From contig BRXU01000013.1 of the NCBI GenBank assembly GCA_030267565.1, positions 1,962,001-2,026,000 of the forward strand: a DNA stretch of 64,000 bases, given 5' to 3'. This DNA is from Pleodorina starrii. Lineage: Eukaryota > Chlorophyta > Chlorophyceae > Chlamydomonadales > Volvocaceae. Position numbers and translations under genes: made by a program. A model generated the notes under the pieces. The model did no database searches, was not told the origin of the DNA, and saw nothing but the letters and a program-made list of their open reading frames with translations. Positions 23,536 to 35,562 of this stretch are shown piece after piece (within the stretch, counting starts at the first letter, position 1; every line of letters begins with the position of its first letter).

Positions 23536-26500
23536 TCATGCCGTCGCGCCCGATCCAATCAGCACCCCCTGTCCCGCTTCCGGCCCCGCTGCCGCGTCGC
23601 CCGCCGCCTTGCCCTGCACGACACCGGCCGGGGTGCCTCCGACCACCACCACCGCGCCCCACTGGGCCATGGCTGCCCCCAACCCGCCGCCCTCCCACGC
23701 TCCCATCCCGCCTTCCCCGCCCACCCCCTTGCCGCCCGCCTCCGCCACTGCCGCCGCCAAGCCGTCCCCCTTCGGCCCTTGAGGAGCCGCGTGGCCTCGA
23801 CTCCCTTTCGAAGACGACTCGACCGCAACCGTGAGGTGGTGGTCCGCGGCGGTGCTGTCGTCGGCGCTGACTACAGAGCTTGCAAGGCCGCTGCGGCCGC
23901 TGCTGGCGGCGCCGCCACCGCCAACTTCTTCCTCCCTTGCAGGCGGCCGGCCGACTAGCCAGTCGGGCGAGTCACCTTCGTCTGCCTCAAAGACGGCCGG
24001 CTCCGCCGTCCTGCGCCGGAAAGCGCCGACCCGTGGGTCATACAGCGCAAACCGCTGAGCGCCGCCCGCCGCGCCGACCCCGCTAGCCGCACTCAGGCTG
24101 CGACCGCGCACTCCAACACCAAGCCCTCCCTGCAGCGGCAGCTGCGGCAGCGGCGCCGCCGCCACTCCTCCCACTGCCCCTTGCCGCAACCCGGGCGGCG
24201 GCAGGAGCCGCAGCCCGCCGCCGCCGACACCACTCGCCCGCGGTGGCGGGCCCAAGCCGGCGACATGTCGCCGCCAGCTTGCGGACCCCTCCCACGCCGC
24301 CGGCTGCGCGAGCATTCCGGCGCCGCGGCCGCCGTCTCCCTTCCCGCTCGCCACAGCCGCCGCCAACGACGCGCCCGCCGGGCTGTCGCCCGGCGCCAGC
24401 GGCGACCAGCTGTACGAATGCGGCCCCGCGCCTTCCCGCTCGCCGATCTCCAGCCGCCGCAACCCGAAGCCGCGCAACGACCTGATGTGCACCAGTGAGA
24501 CGTCCGTGTCGGGGCACACGCGGACCCCCGCGCCGAGGTCCTCCGCGGCACCGACCTCCGGCACGCCGGCGGCGACGGACGTCCAGGACAGCGCCGGCGA
24601 GTCCTCCGCCAGCGCGGCGGGCGCCGGCGGCGGCGGCGCCGCCGACGGCAGCGGGTCCTGCATGTAGGGCAGTGGCTCCAGGGGCAGCGGCTGCCGCGGC
24701 GCCGGCGCGTCGCAGTCGTCCAAGGGCGAGGGGCGCGGCTGCAGCGGCGACGGCAGCCGGTCCATAAACAGCGTCGTCGCCGCCGGTCGCTGCGGCGACG
24801 CCGGCAGCGGCAGGCATCCAAGGCCGCTATCGCCGCCGCAGTCGCCGCCAGCGTCATCGCCGCCTGGCGGGGACGGCGGGGACGGCAGCGTCGAGGTCAG
24901 TCGCTGCAACAGCGTCAGCGGCGGCGGCTCCTCAGGCGGAGGCAGCGGCTGCAGGGCAGCACCCTCCTCCTCCTCCTCTTCGTACTCGCCGTACTCATCA
25001 TCGTACTCGCCGAACTCATCATTGTGCCCGCCGTACTCCTGTAATCCGTACTCCACGTAGTATTCTTCCACCTCTGAACTCAGGCCGCCGCCGCCGCTTT
25101 CGCGTTGGACGGCGCCAGCGGCGCTGCCGCCGGCCGCGGCAGAGACCTGCGGCGGCGGCGGCGGATCCGCCACGGCGTCGAGGCGGAGTTGGAACGGCAC
25201 CGGCGACGGCGGGTACGCCAGGCCGTCGGCCGCAGCGCCGGTGGGCGACGGCGTCATCGCCGTCAGCATCGCCGTGATGGCTGCCGCCAGGGAGGGCGCC
25301 GGCAGCCGCAGCTTGGCAGGCTGGTCGACGCGCGGCCAGCGCAGCGCGTCGCGCGCCTCCATCCCCGCCGCCACTGTTTCCTCCGCTGGGGACCCTCGCC
25401 GCACTTCCACCTCAGGCTCTAGTTCCGGTCCCGCCACGGCAGCAGAGGCTGAAACACGTGACGGTTGCGTTGGCGGTGCCGCCGCCGCCGCATTCGTTGC
25501 CTCGGCGCACGTGCCCTGCGCCTGCGCAGACATCTCAGGACCTGGCGGCGGCGGGGATGACGGCGGCGGCGACGACGGCGGCGACGACTCTGGACTGTCA
25601 GGCGACGAACATGGCGGCGGCTGCGGTGGCGGCGGCAGCTCCCGCGCCGGGGCCTGTGCCCCGGTAGCGGCCGCAACGCCAGGTCCCAGCTGCTGTGCTG
25701 CTGCTGTTGCTGTGTCTGCTGCTGCTACGTGTTCTGCTGCTGCTGATGATGATGGCGATGATGACGAATATGGCGAGGAGGCCGCCATCCGCTGGCTTGG
25801 CGTCACCTTCTCCGGCTCCCGCTCGGGTGCGGGGCCGCAGTCGCAGGGCCCGGGCACCGCATCAGACCCGGGCGCAGCTGGAGACGCCACAGCGGCCGTG
25901 GTCGCGGCCACGGCGGCAGCGGCCACAGTGACAGGCACCGACACAACGACAGCCGCTGCAGCGGGTGTGGCTCTGCTGTGCCCTGGGCCCGTGTGACCCG
26001 TGGGTCGGGACTCAGGTGACAAAGCCTCCGGGAGGGCAGCTGGAGGCGTCGCAGCGTCGCAGGCCTGCGCCGGCGGGTCGGCTGCGGCGGTTTGACGTTG
26101 CGGCTGGCGCTTCACGGCGGGTGGTGCGGAGGAGGGGTCAGCTTTCTGGCGGATGGTGGGTGCACCCATCGCTGCACTGCGCTCTGCGGCGTGGGATGAG
26201 ACGCCGGCCGATGCCACCTCTGCAACGCTGCCGAGGGGGGCCTGAGGTGCGGCTTCGAGCGTTGCCGCAGCGCCCCCTCGTGCCACTGGCTTGGCCCTCT
26301 GAACAACTTCTGCCTTCGCCCCTCCGACCACATCCGGCTTGGTTGCCACCGCTGTGTGCACAGCCGCCTTCGCCTCTGCCGCTGCCTTTGCAGCCGCGTC
26401 CGCTTTCAGCTTTGCTTCCGCCTTCGCATCTGCCTTTGCTACAGCCTCCGCCTTCGCCACAGCCTCCGCCTTCGCCGCTGCCTCCGCCTTCGCCTCCGCC

Positions 26501-28600
26501 TCCGCCTTCGCCGCAGCCTCCGCCTTCGCCGCAGCCTCCGCCTTCGCCGCAGCCTCCGCCTTCGCCGCAGCCTCCGCCTTCGCCGCTGCCTCCGCCTTCG
26601 CCGCTGCCTCCGCCTTCGCCGCAGCCTTCGCCGCTGCCTCCGCCTTCGCTGCTGCCTCCGCCTTCGCCACAGCCTCCGCCTTCGCCGCAGCCTCCGCCTT
26701 CGCCGCAGCCTCCGCCTTCGCCGCAGCCTCCGCCTTCGCCGCAGCCTCCGCCTTCGCCGCAGCCTCCGCCTTCGCCGCAGCCTCCGCCTTCGCCGCAGCC
26801 TCCGCCTTCGCCGCAGCCTCCGCCTTCGCCGCAGCCTCCGCCTTCGCCGCAGCCTCCGCCTTCGCCGCAGCCTCCGCCTTCGCCGCAGCCTCCGCCTTCG
26901 CCGCAGCCTCCGCCTTCGCCGCAGCCTCCGCCTTCGCCGCTGCCTCCGCCTTCGCCGCTGCCTCCGCCTTCGCCGCTGCCTCCGCCTTCGCCGCTGCCTC
27001 CGCCTTCGCCGCTGCCTCCGCCTTTGCAGCAGCCTCCGCCTTCGCCGCTACCTCCGCCTTCGCCGCTGCCTCCGCCTTCGCCGCTGCCTCCGCCTTCGCC
27101 GCTGCCTCCACCTTCGCCGCTGCCTCCGCCTTCGCCGCTCCCTCCACCCAGGCATTCCGCAGCGTCGGGGTCCGCGGCGACCTGGCCGCAATCCCGGCCC
27201 TGAACGCCGCCGCGACGGCCTTCAACGACGTCGGCTGCGACGACGACGTAACGCTCGACGTTGTAGCTGGGGCCGCCACCTTCTCCTGCAAGCTGGTTGC
27301 CCCGCGGGATCTTGCAGCGGCCTGGTGTCTCGCCGCCGCAAAAGGGTCGGCGGGCGCGCTGCTGCGGAGCACCGCCGCCGCCGCCGCGGACATGCCAACC
27401 GTTCCCTGTGCCGCTGATGACCCAGGCCCCGCCCCGGCCATGCCCATGGCGTCGGCCGACCGACGCAGCGCCGCCGCCGCCCTCCGGAATGCCAGCAAGG
27501 AAGGAGCAGCGGAAGGTGCTGGCGGCGGTGGCGCGGATGCCGCCGTCGGCGCAGGTCCCTGCGGCTTCCTCCCGACGGGTCCCTCGGCCTTGGACGCCGC
27601 CGCCTGCGGTTGCGGTTGCCGCTGCTGCGGCGGCGGCGGCTTCACAGCTGGCGCTGCCGCCGTCGCCGCCGCCGTCGCTGCCTTCGGCAGCGACTGTGAT
27701 GTGGCCGTTTCGGCAGCGCCAAAGCCCGCGGCTGCCTTTTCCCTGCGGCCTAGCAGCATGGCCGCCGCCGCCGCGGTCACAGGCTTCGCCGCCTTCGGCG
27801 GAGAAGGTTTCGAGGTCTTTGGCGGGGATGGCCTCATTCCCTGAGCCGGCGCCGGCGCCGATGATGCCACTGCCGCTGCCTGCCGCGGCGGCGGCGCCCC
27901 AGCCGCCGGCTGCTGCTGCTGAGCCAGCGGCGGCGGCATCGGGATCTTGCTCGCCGATGCTGGCGAGTCGGCCTTCCGGCCACCAGACTGCACCGCCCCC
28001 GCCGCCACCGCGGCGGCAACGGAGCGAATCTTGTGCTTCTCCGGTGTCGTACGTGGCTCCTCCGCCGGCGGCCGCATCCGCGGCTTCGGCGGCGCCGGCG
28101 GTGCCGCCGGCCCGGCGGCCGCGTCCGGCTCCGTCGCCGGCGGCGGGTAGAGGCGCTTGAGCTCCTCCAGGCGGCGTTGGAGATCCAGGAGGGGTAGCGC
28201 CGGCGGGCTGCCTCCGCCACCGCCGGCTGGGGCCGCCGCAGGCGCGCCTGCACCGGTAGCGCCGCCGCCGGCGGCGCTGCGAGCTGGCGGCGCCGATTGT
28301 CGGCGGCGGCTGCCGCGCGCCGCCAGCTGCTGGCCTTCCCTCCCGTGCTGGTTCTGATTCGGGTCTTGTTGGTTTGAGTGGCGCAGCTGCAGTTGACGCT
28401 GGTCAGCAAGGGCTCGTGGCAGCAGCCGCCGCAGAACGTTCTCGGCGGTTCGGAGCCTGGGGAGGGGGCGCGGCGCATACCACAGGAGAGCAGGATTACG
28501 GGGTCGGTCACCGTTTCCGCGGCGGGGCCGGTGCGGTACGGTGTCTGAGCCGACAGCTTCGCCGACCTCACAGGCCCCGCATATGCGCCGGGACCGACCT
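23536..28600 (-). CDS. Giant low-complexity protein, 3' mega-exon (about 1,688 codons)
   Basis: One uninterrupted minus-strand reading frame runs from 28600 to TAA/TGA-type stop at 23536. I recognise no domain. In order it contains a Gln/Arg-rich start, a leucine-rich helical segment (LDLQRRLEELKRLYPPP), Ala/Pro/Lys-rich disorder, about 40 copies of AEAAAK (see the repeat entry), Ser/Pro-rich disorder, an acidic Tyr/Glu patch (EVEEYYVEYGLQEYGG and following) and a Gly-rich C-terminus. The 5' junction TTCTCAG|A at 28600 accepts the AG left by the donor at 29467, so it can be the last exon of the gene at 29467-35562. The alternative is a separate gene starting at the ATG at 28626. The strand is chosen because no comparable open frame exists on the other strand. 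Confidence 0.6.
26437..27150 (-). repeat. Coding 18-bp tandem repeat encoding about 40 AEAAAK hexapeptides
   Basis: The 18-bp unit (CTTCGCCGCAGCCTCCGC on the plus strand) is repeated with few changes and translates on the minus strand as AEAAAK, with some AEVAAK and AEAVAK variants. Glu and Lys four residues apart favour a stable, soluble single alpha-helix. One unit is shortened by two residues near 26620. Confidence 0.9.
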
Positions 28601-29083
28601 CTGAGAACGTCGAAGCACGCCGCCATTGTGCCGTATGTGGTATGGTAACCGGTATTCAGAGTCAATGCAAGAATCACAGTCAGCACGCGCCATCGACGCC
28701 GCACCGTTTGCACGAGCAGGACCCCGCTGGCACGTTATCCTCCACTGGCTGCCAGTCCATGCCCTGTTTGGATTCCCAAAACGGCGCCAAATGACCCATA
28801 GGTCCCACCCTTCCAAGTGTCCCACCCACTACGGGTTACACCTCTGAGAACGTCGAAGCACGCCGCCATTGTGCCGTATGTGGTATGGTAACCGGTATTC
28901 AGAGTCAATGCAAGAATCACAGTCAGCACGCGCCATCGACGCCGCACCGTTTGCACGAGCAGGACCCCGCTGGCACGTTATCCTCCACTGGCTGCCAGTC
29001 CATGCCCTGTTTGGATTCCCAAAACGGCGCCAAATGACCCATAGGTCCCACCCTTCCAAGTGTCCCACCCACTACGGGTTACA
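28598..29083. repeat. Perfect tandem duplication of a 243-bp segment
   Basis: 28598-28840 and 28841-29083 read as identical over 243 bp by eye. Each copy contains the TTCTCAG acceptor-like sequence on the minus strand, the ATG of the alternative start, and an imperfect GACCCATAGGTC palindrome. The perfect match suggests a recent duplication or an assembly artefact. Confidence 0.9.
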
Positions 29084-29460
29084 CTGACCCATGGTTCTCA
29101 TCCTCCCACGTGTCTTAACCACTACAGGTCACACTGACCCATGGGTCCCACCCTCCCACGGGTCAAACCCACTAGGGGTCACACTGACCCATGGGCCCCA
29201 CCCTCGCACGGGTCCCACCCTCCCATGGGTCCCACCCACTAGGGGTCACACTGACCCATGGGTCCCACCCACTACGGGTCACACTGACCCATGGGTCGCA
29301 CCCTCCCACGGGTCCCACCCACTACGGGTCACACTGACCCATGGGTCCCACCCACTACGGGTCACACTGACCCATGGGTCCCACCCTCCCACGGGTGTCA
29401 CCCACTGCGGGGTGCAGGTCACACCGACCCACCACGGGTCACCCACTGACCCATGGGTCT
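29084..29460. repeat. Large array of GACCCATGGGTC palindromes with conserved spacers
   Basis: GACCCATGGGTC and variants alternate with spacers such as CCACCCACTACGGGTCACACT and CCACCCTCCCACGG over about 375 bp. In the single-gene model the whole array lies in the intron 28601-29466. Confidence 0.9.
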
Positions 29461-29466
29461 CCCCAC

Positions 29467-32400
29467 CTGTTGTGCCGCAGCAGCAGATCCAGGTGGTACG
29501 TCGCCGCCGCCTGTGCAGAGGGGTGCGCGTGACCCAGCCGCTCTCCGCGCAGCGCCACCACACTCACCAGCAGCGGCTCAGCCGCGTGCCATAGCCCCTG
29601 GCCACATCCCACCACGTGCGCCAGGAAGGCCTGGGCGTCCAGGGCGGAATCAGAATCCACGCCGTACATCTGCACGTCGGGAAACGATGTCGTTACAGCA
29701 GTGCGGGAGTAAGGAAATAAACGGGGCAGTGGGACGGGGGTGTGCGCGAGGCGCAGCAGCAGAGCAGCGAGACAGCACGCGCAGCACGGGGCTATGAAGG
29801 GCTGCAGGTGCGTGGGGGAGGTACGGAATATGCAAGGACTTGGCAGGCCGGAGCCCGAGCCATCCCAACCCCCACCCCCAAACCTGCCTTCTGCATCCCT
29901 TCCTGTCTCTCCTCTACGGCAACATTCCCCTCTCGTCTCCCCCTGAGGCCCTTCCTCCTCTCCTCTCCCCTTTCAGTGCCCGACCCACTTCCTGTCGAGT
30001 GCTCAACGCCAGCTTGCCCCACTCCCAGGCCTGCTCCCACGGCCCCTCGCCGGCCGCCACCTTGGCCCCCGTCAGCGGCCTCTTCACGGGAACCGCAGCT
30101 CCGCCGCCTCTGTCGGGAGCCCAGGTCAGCATCACGAGCGCAGCGGCAGCTGATTCCGCAGCGCCGCCCTCTGAAGCTCCATGGCCGCCGCCGCCGCCGC
30201 CTGCCGCCGCCGCTGGGTTCAGGGGCGGCGTCGCCGCTGCGGCGCACACCGCCGCCAGAAGGGCGGACTCGGCATGGCGCAAGGGCAGCGGCGGCGGCGC
30301 CTCCGGAACCGCCGAAGTGGAGGCAGCGGCGGCGGCGGAGGTTGAGGACGACGACTCGGCGGCGGCAGCGGCGGCGGCAAGCAGCCATCGTACCGCGCTG
30401 CCGGACAGCGCCGCCGCCTCGCGAAGGAGCAGCGCCCGGTCTTGACGGCGGGCTGGCTGTAGCTGCAGCGGCGACGGCAAGGAGGCTGGCGCTGCCGCCG
30501 GCGCTGTCGCGGCGGATAGCAGCTGCAGCCGCACTAGGATCATGGCTACCTCCGCTAGGGCCGCCAGGGGCGGCGGCCGTGGCGGCGCCGCCGCCGTCAC
30601 GACCCACAGCTCACGTGCCGACAGGTCGCCTGCGGGGGCGCCGGCCAGCGCCTGGCACACGCCGCGGAACTCCGCCGTGACGCGAGGCAGGGACGACAAC
30701 GCGGCTGCCGTGACGCGAGGGCAGGGCGGCGGGGCTGGCGACGGCAGCAACAGGGGCTGCTGCTGTTGTTGCTCTTCGAGAGGTCCGTTGGCTGACGGCT
30801 CGGCCGCGTTGTAGCCGCCGCCGTCGTCTGGGCGGCGCGGCGGGCGGGCGAGGATGTACCAAGGGATGGGCCAGGGCGCGACCCATGGGTCGGTCACGGC
30901 AGCGTCGCAGGGGCCGGTCGACGGCGGCGGCGCGGCGCTGACGGCGAAGGGGATGAGCGCCGCGAGTCGTATGGCGCATCGCGCTCGGGCGCCCGCCAGC
31001 GCGGCGCGGAGGAGAAGGACGTCCGGGGCGGGGGTGTGACCACCTCGCTCCTGTCGTGTTCGTGTGGGGTTCAGGAGGGCATGTGCGGTGCGGAGTCGGG
31101 GTTTAGGAGGGCGTGCATGGGGTGGGGCTTAAGAGGGCAAGTGCGGGTTCGTGTTCGTGTGGGGTTCGAAAGCATGGGGGGATTTCAGGAGCCATTCAGG
31201 CGACTTTCCGGACCGTGGGATTGCGGTATCGACGGGCCGCCAAACATGCTCATCTGCAAAGCGGTATGAGGGCTCCAATAGATGCCACAGCTGTACGGTA
31301 TACGGCAGCCGCCGTACGGTCTATTTGTCAGTTTGGCTCCCCCGGTCCGAACTGAAGGGGGAGCCACCCACCATGGCCTGACACAGCTCTAGCGCCTTGT
31401 CGTACATCCTCGTCGCGCCGTACAGTTGGCCGCGGACCTCCCGTACGGCACCCTGCAGCGCCACCGCCTCCGCCAGAAACCTCTCGCACTGCCGCCGACC
31501 ACCATCATCGTCATCCTCCTCCTCGTCGTCGCGCCCACAACCGCTGCCGCCAGCAGGCGGCCGCAGCAGCGACTGCGGCGCCGCCGCTGCCATCGGCGGC
31601 GACACGCCGACCGCCATGGCGCCTCCTCCTCCGCCGGCGGCGGCGCCCAGCCTCGCCCTGAGCAGCGCCTCCGCTGCGGTCGCGGCCTCCGAGCCGGCGG
31701 TTCCGTCGGCCGCCGCCAGCGCCAGCACCGCCCGAAGCAGCTGCGCCCGCGCCGCCACCAGCGTCGCCGCGGTGGCGGAGCTCCGGAACCGGCCCTCCCG
31801 ACCCTGAGCCGCCACCGCCGCCACGTCATCAGCCGGCGCCGACTGCGCCAGTGCGGCGGCCTGTTGCAGGAGCTGATCGACGTAGACGCGGCAGCAGCCC
31901 GCCTTCGGCCGTTGCGGCGGCAGCGGCTGCGGCTGTGGCGGTGGCGCCGCCGCCGCTGCGATGAACGGGCCCGGCAGCGCCGCCAAGAGGACCACCGTGC
32001 TGTCCGGCAACGGCGGCCGTACGAGATCCAGCGCGGCACGCAGCAGCGCCGCGGCACGGTCCAGGGGTCCGTCGTCGTAGTACGGCAGGGCGGCGCTTCC
32101 GCCGCTGCTGCATGCCGCGTTCGGCACGGGCCGCTGGCCTTGCGCTCCTCCGTCCGTCCCTGACTGCGGCTGCCGCCGCTGCAGCGCTGCCTCATCCGCA
32201 GACCGGCAGGCCGCCTGGAGATCCGCGGCCGGCGCCAGCGCCAGCGGCTGCGGCGCCGCCGCCGCTGCCGGAGGCTGGACGCTCTGCGCTGCGGCTGAAG
32301 AGCCCGACGGCTGGGCCTCGCGTGTTGCAGCTTGGCCGGACTCCACCGCTGGAACAGCGGCACAGACGGGGCCAGCGGCTGCGGGTCCTGTGGACATCCC

Positions 32401-35400
32401 CAGCGGCGGCACCTGTACGGCCGGCGCGTCCAGGACGTCGCCCTCCGAGCCCGCCGCCGTCAGTGGGGCGCCCGGCGGCGGCATCTGCATCACCTCGACC
32501 GTCCCTGTCGCCGCCGTAAGAGGCGGCGGCGGTGCTGAGTGGACATCGGCCGCGGCGGCGCAACCGCCTGCCGCCTCATCACCCCTGACGCTCTCATCGG
32601 CAGGAGCCGCGCCTCCGGAGCTGGCCCCCTTGCTGCTGCCGCTTCGGTAACCGTCGCTCGGCGTGTCTTGCACCGGCCGCGTGGCCCGGATCTCCGCCTC
32701 CGTCACCGGTTCGGGGCCAGGCGCCGCCGGCGCGACCGCCGCAGCGTCGACGGCCTTCGGCTTGGATGGCGGCGGCGATGGAGACCAGGACGGAGGCGCT
32801 TCGGTGGCGGCAGGGTCTCTCCTCTGCAGGCCAGCCCCATCCAAGGCGGCCCCAGCCTCGCTGGCGGCCCTCCTCCTCGATTCCGGGTCGCGGCGGCCGT
32901 CACGGCGGTCGCCCGGATTGCTGCAGCCACGGGTCGACGGCGGGAGCGGCGGCGGCGCCGCGGCGGCCTTCGCCGGCGCCTCCGTCTGCCTGACCGCCGC
33001 TGCGTTGACCTCCGTTGCAGCGGCAGCGTCGCAGCGGCGTGACGTCGCTTCCGATTGCGCTGGCGGCACGCCTGGCGGCGCCGCCGGCTCCGCGTTCAGT
33101 GCGGCCTGCTGAGCGTACTCCAGCAACCATGCGCCGCATCGCGAGAGCCGTCCCCCCAGCTCAGAGGCGCTGGCGGCGCCGCCGCCGCCGTCGGCAGCTA
33201 CCCAGCCGCAGAGCACCTCCGCCATCGCCGCCAGCGGCGCCGCCAGCACGCAAGACTGCTCGGCGTGGTGCCGCCGGCATTTGCTGCAGTCGACCGCCGC
33301 CAGCAGTGCCGCCGCCAGCTCCCGCAGCGCAGCGGCGGCGGCGCCGTCGGCGTCAGTCCGCTGTTCCAAGCCACGACCCGCGGCGGCGGAAGTGTCCAAG
33401 TACGGCATTGCCTTAACCAGCAACGTCACCGCCTCCACCTGAACCCGGAGACTGGACAGCTCTGACGGCGGCATTGCCGTACCGTCGCCGCCGCCGGCCG
33501 CCACTTCTGCCGCCGCGCCGCCGCCGTGGCTGTAGCAGCAGTAGCATCGGTCCGACGGCACCGCGGCGGCACGTAGCCTGGTGGCGAGGTCCGCCGCCAG
33601 CAGCTGTAGCGCGGACGTGCACTGCTGGGAGGCTGCCGCCACCCCTTGGCGCTGTTGTCGCTCGGTCGCCGTCACGCCGGCCACCGCTGCCGCCACAGTG
33701 GCGGAACGCGCACCGCCGACAGCTTCCGTCGCCGAGCCTCCCTGAGCCTGCTGCCTGCAGAATTTTCCGCCGGCAGGCGGCTGGTCGGCTCCGAGCAGGT
33801 CGATTTTGGGCACGCGTGGCGACGGTACGACAACGGCAACCGCCCAACCGTCGCCGCGTCCGAATGAGGGCGACGATTGTGGTGACTCGACCGCCGCCGA
33901 GTCGGCGCCGCCGCCGCCGCCGCCGTCAATGGTGCTGTCGCCGCGCGAGGCTTCCGGCACCGCTGCTGCTGTTGCGTGTGCGGCGGCGCCCTGAGGCATC
34001 CCGGCGGCTACTGGCGCTGCCTGTCCTCCGTTGCGCCCCGCGCCGTCTCGGCACGCCGCGTCCTCGCTCGGACGGCTGCCGTCGCTGCGACTTGCACGCC
34101 CCTTGCTGCTGGCGTCACGACTGCAGTCGCCTCCGCCGCCGCTGCCTTCGCTCTTGGAGCTTCGGTTCAGGGCGACAGAGGAGACCTCCTGGCGGCGCCG
34201 CGCGTCCCTGGCGTCCCCGCCGCCAACGGCCGCGTCTCGACGGTCGTCTGCTGCGCATCTCGCCGCCTCCGCCGCCGCGATGGCTCGATCCCCACGCACC
34301 CCGACGGGCTGTGCCGCGGCACAGAACGGGGCCGGTGAGTCGATGCTCTCAGTGCTTGTGGAGGAGGGCTGAGGGTCTGCCTCGGACGCGGCCGCTGGCG
34401 CGGTCTCGGCTGGCGGAGCCGGCGGACGGTGCTGCGGTGGCGGCGGCTCCGCCGGCACGCGCGGCGGGAGCAGGCCGGAGGTGCTGCCGCTGGCCCTAGG
34501 ACGGTGGCCGCCGCCGCCGCTGGAGGCTCTGCCGCGATCCCGAGAGCTTGCCAGGACCTCCGACGGCCGGACCCGCCGCGGCTGCGGCGGTGGTGGCGGC
34601 GGCGGCGCCGTCGGTTCCAACATCTCGGGGTCCGTTTCTCGCCGGCGCCGCGGCGCCTCTCGGTGCAGCGCAGCCGCGAAGCTGAAGCTGCCGCCGCTGC
34701 TGCCGCCGGCACTGCCGCCGCCGCTGCTGTTCCCACTGCCGTACAGTGGGTTGGCGCAGTGGCGCCGCCAGGGGTGCTCCGCCGCAGGGCCGTCCAGGCC
34801 CTCCGACAGCTCGCCGAGGGGCTGGTGAGGCTGTCGGCGGTCGGGCCGGGGTCCCCGGGTGCCGTACGGGAAAGCCTTCGCCGGCGACGCGGAGCCGGGG
34901 AGTGCCAGATCAGTTGCGTCGAATGACAGCTCCGACTCCGTCGCTGGTGACGGCGGCCGCCGCCGCCGCTGCCCCTGCGATTCGGCGGTTCGAGCCGACT
35001 CCAGGCAATCGGCGTCGGCGGCAGCCACCAAGCATTCGCCCGGTGAGCCCTCGCCGTCGGCTATGTCGTACAACCTGGCGCCGCTGTCGGGACACAGCTC
35101 GACGGCGCCGTTGGGGTCGCGGGGATGGGGTTGGACGAGCGGACGCAGCGCGTAGCGCGAGGCGATAGAGGACTGCCGCTGCAGCTGCTGCGCAGCGGTG
35201 GATGCGCCGGCTGCGCCGGCGCCGGCTGCGCCATCGAGGCTGCTGGCTCCGCCCGCGCTCCCCCAGCTGCCTCCGCCGCTGCTCAGGTATGGACGCTGGA
35301 GCCGGGTAGCGCCGTTGGTAGCGGCGGTGATGCCGCCCAAGCTGCTGCTGCGAGAGTTGAATACGCTGCTGTCCGGGGCAGCGGCCTCAAACGCGCCCAG

Positions 35401-35562
35401 TCCAGGGAAGACCTGTCGCCATTCCTGCGCCAGAAAAGGGTCCTCGGACGACTCGCGTCGGTTGCCATTTCGATTATTGTATGTTGAAGGTTGCTCGGCC
35501 GATGAGAGGAGTGAGGCTGCGCGTGGTTCGGCGGCGCCTAGGTCCGCATCCCCTCGTGTCAT
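29467..35562 (-). CDS. Giant low-complexity protein, 5' exons (about 1,818 codons)
   Basis: Exons are 35562-31372 (1,397 codons from ATG at 35562), 31050-29989 and 29669-29467, in phase; the last leaves AG for the mega-exon at 28600. Joined, the product would be 3,506 aa. I recognise no domain. The first exon is Ala/Ser/Gly-rich disorder with scattered helical parts (LSSLRVQVEAVTLLVKAMP; a Cys/His cluster CSKCRRHHAEQSC) and ends in a helical segment (GATRMYDKALELCQAM) continued by VLLLRAALAGARARCAIRLA in exon 2. Exon 3 encodes VDSDSALDAQAFLAHVV and ends HLDLLLRHN. If the donor at 29467 is not used, translation stops at 29439 inside the palindrome array. An autophagy or kinase-scaffold role was considered for the C-terminal helices but is unsupported; no kinase domain is encoded upstream. 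Confidence 0.6.

Noticed and set aside
26339..27844. Plus-strand frames (AASAFAAA-type and PPPSPQ-type) opposite the AEAAAK repeat
   Set aside because: They are antisense shadows of the 18-bp repeat; the minus frame is open far beyond the repeat on both sides.
22030..29460. CRISPR array interpretation of the regularly spaced repeats
   Set aside because: The repeats are short palindromes with near-identical spacers in a eukaryotic nuclear context, with no cas genes.
29439..35562. Identification of the giant gene as an ATG1/ULK kinase or its scaffold
   Set aside because: The helical C-terminal segments only vaguely recall such proteins and no kinase domain is encoded upstream in the window.
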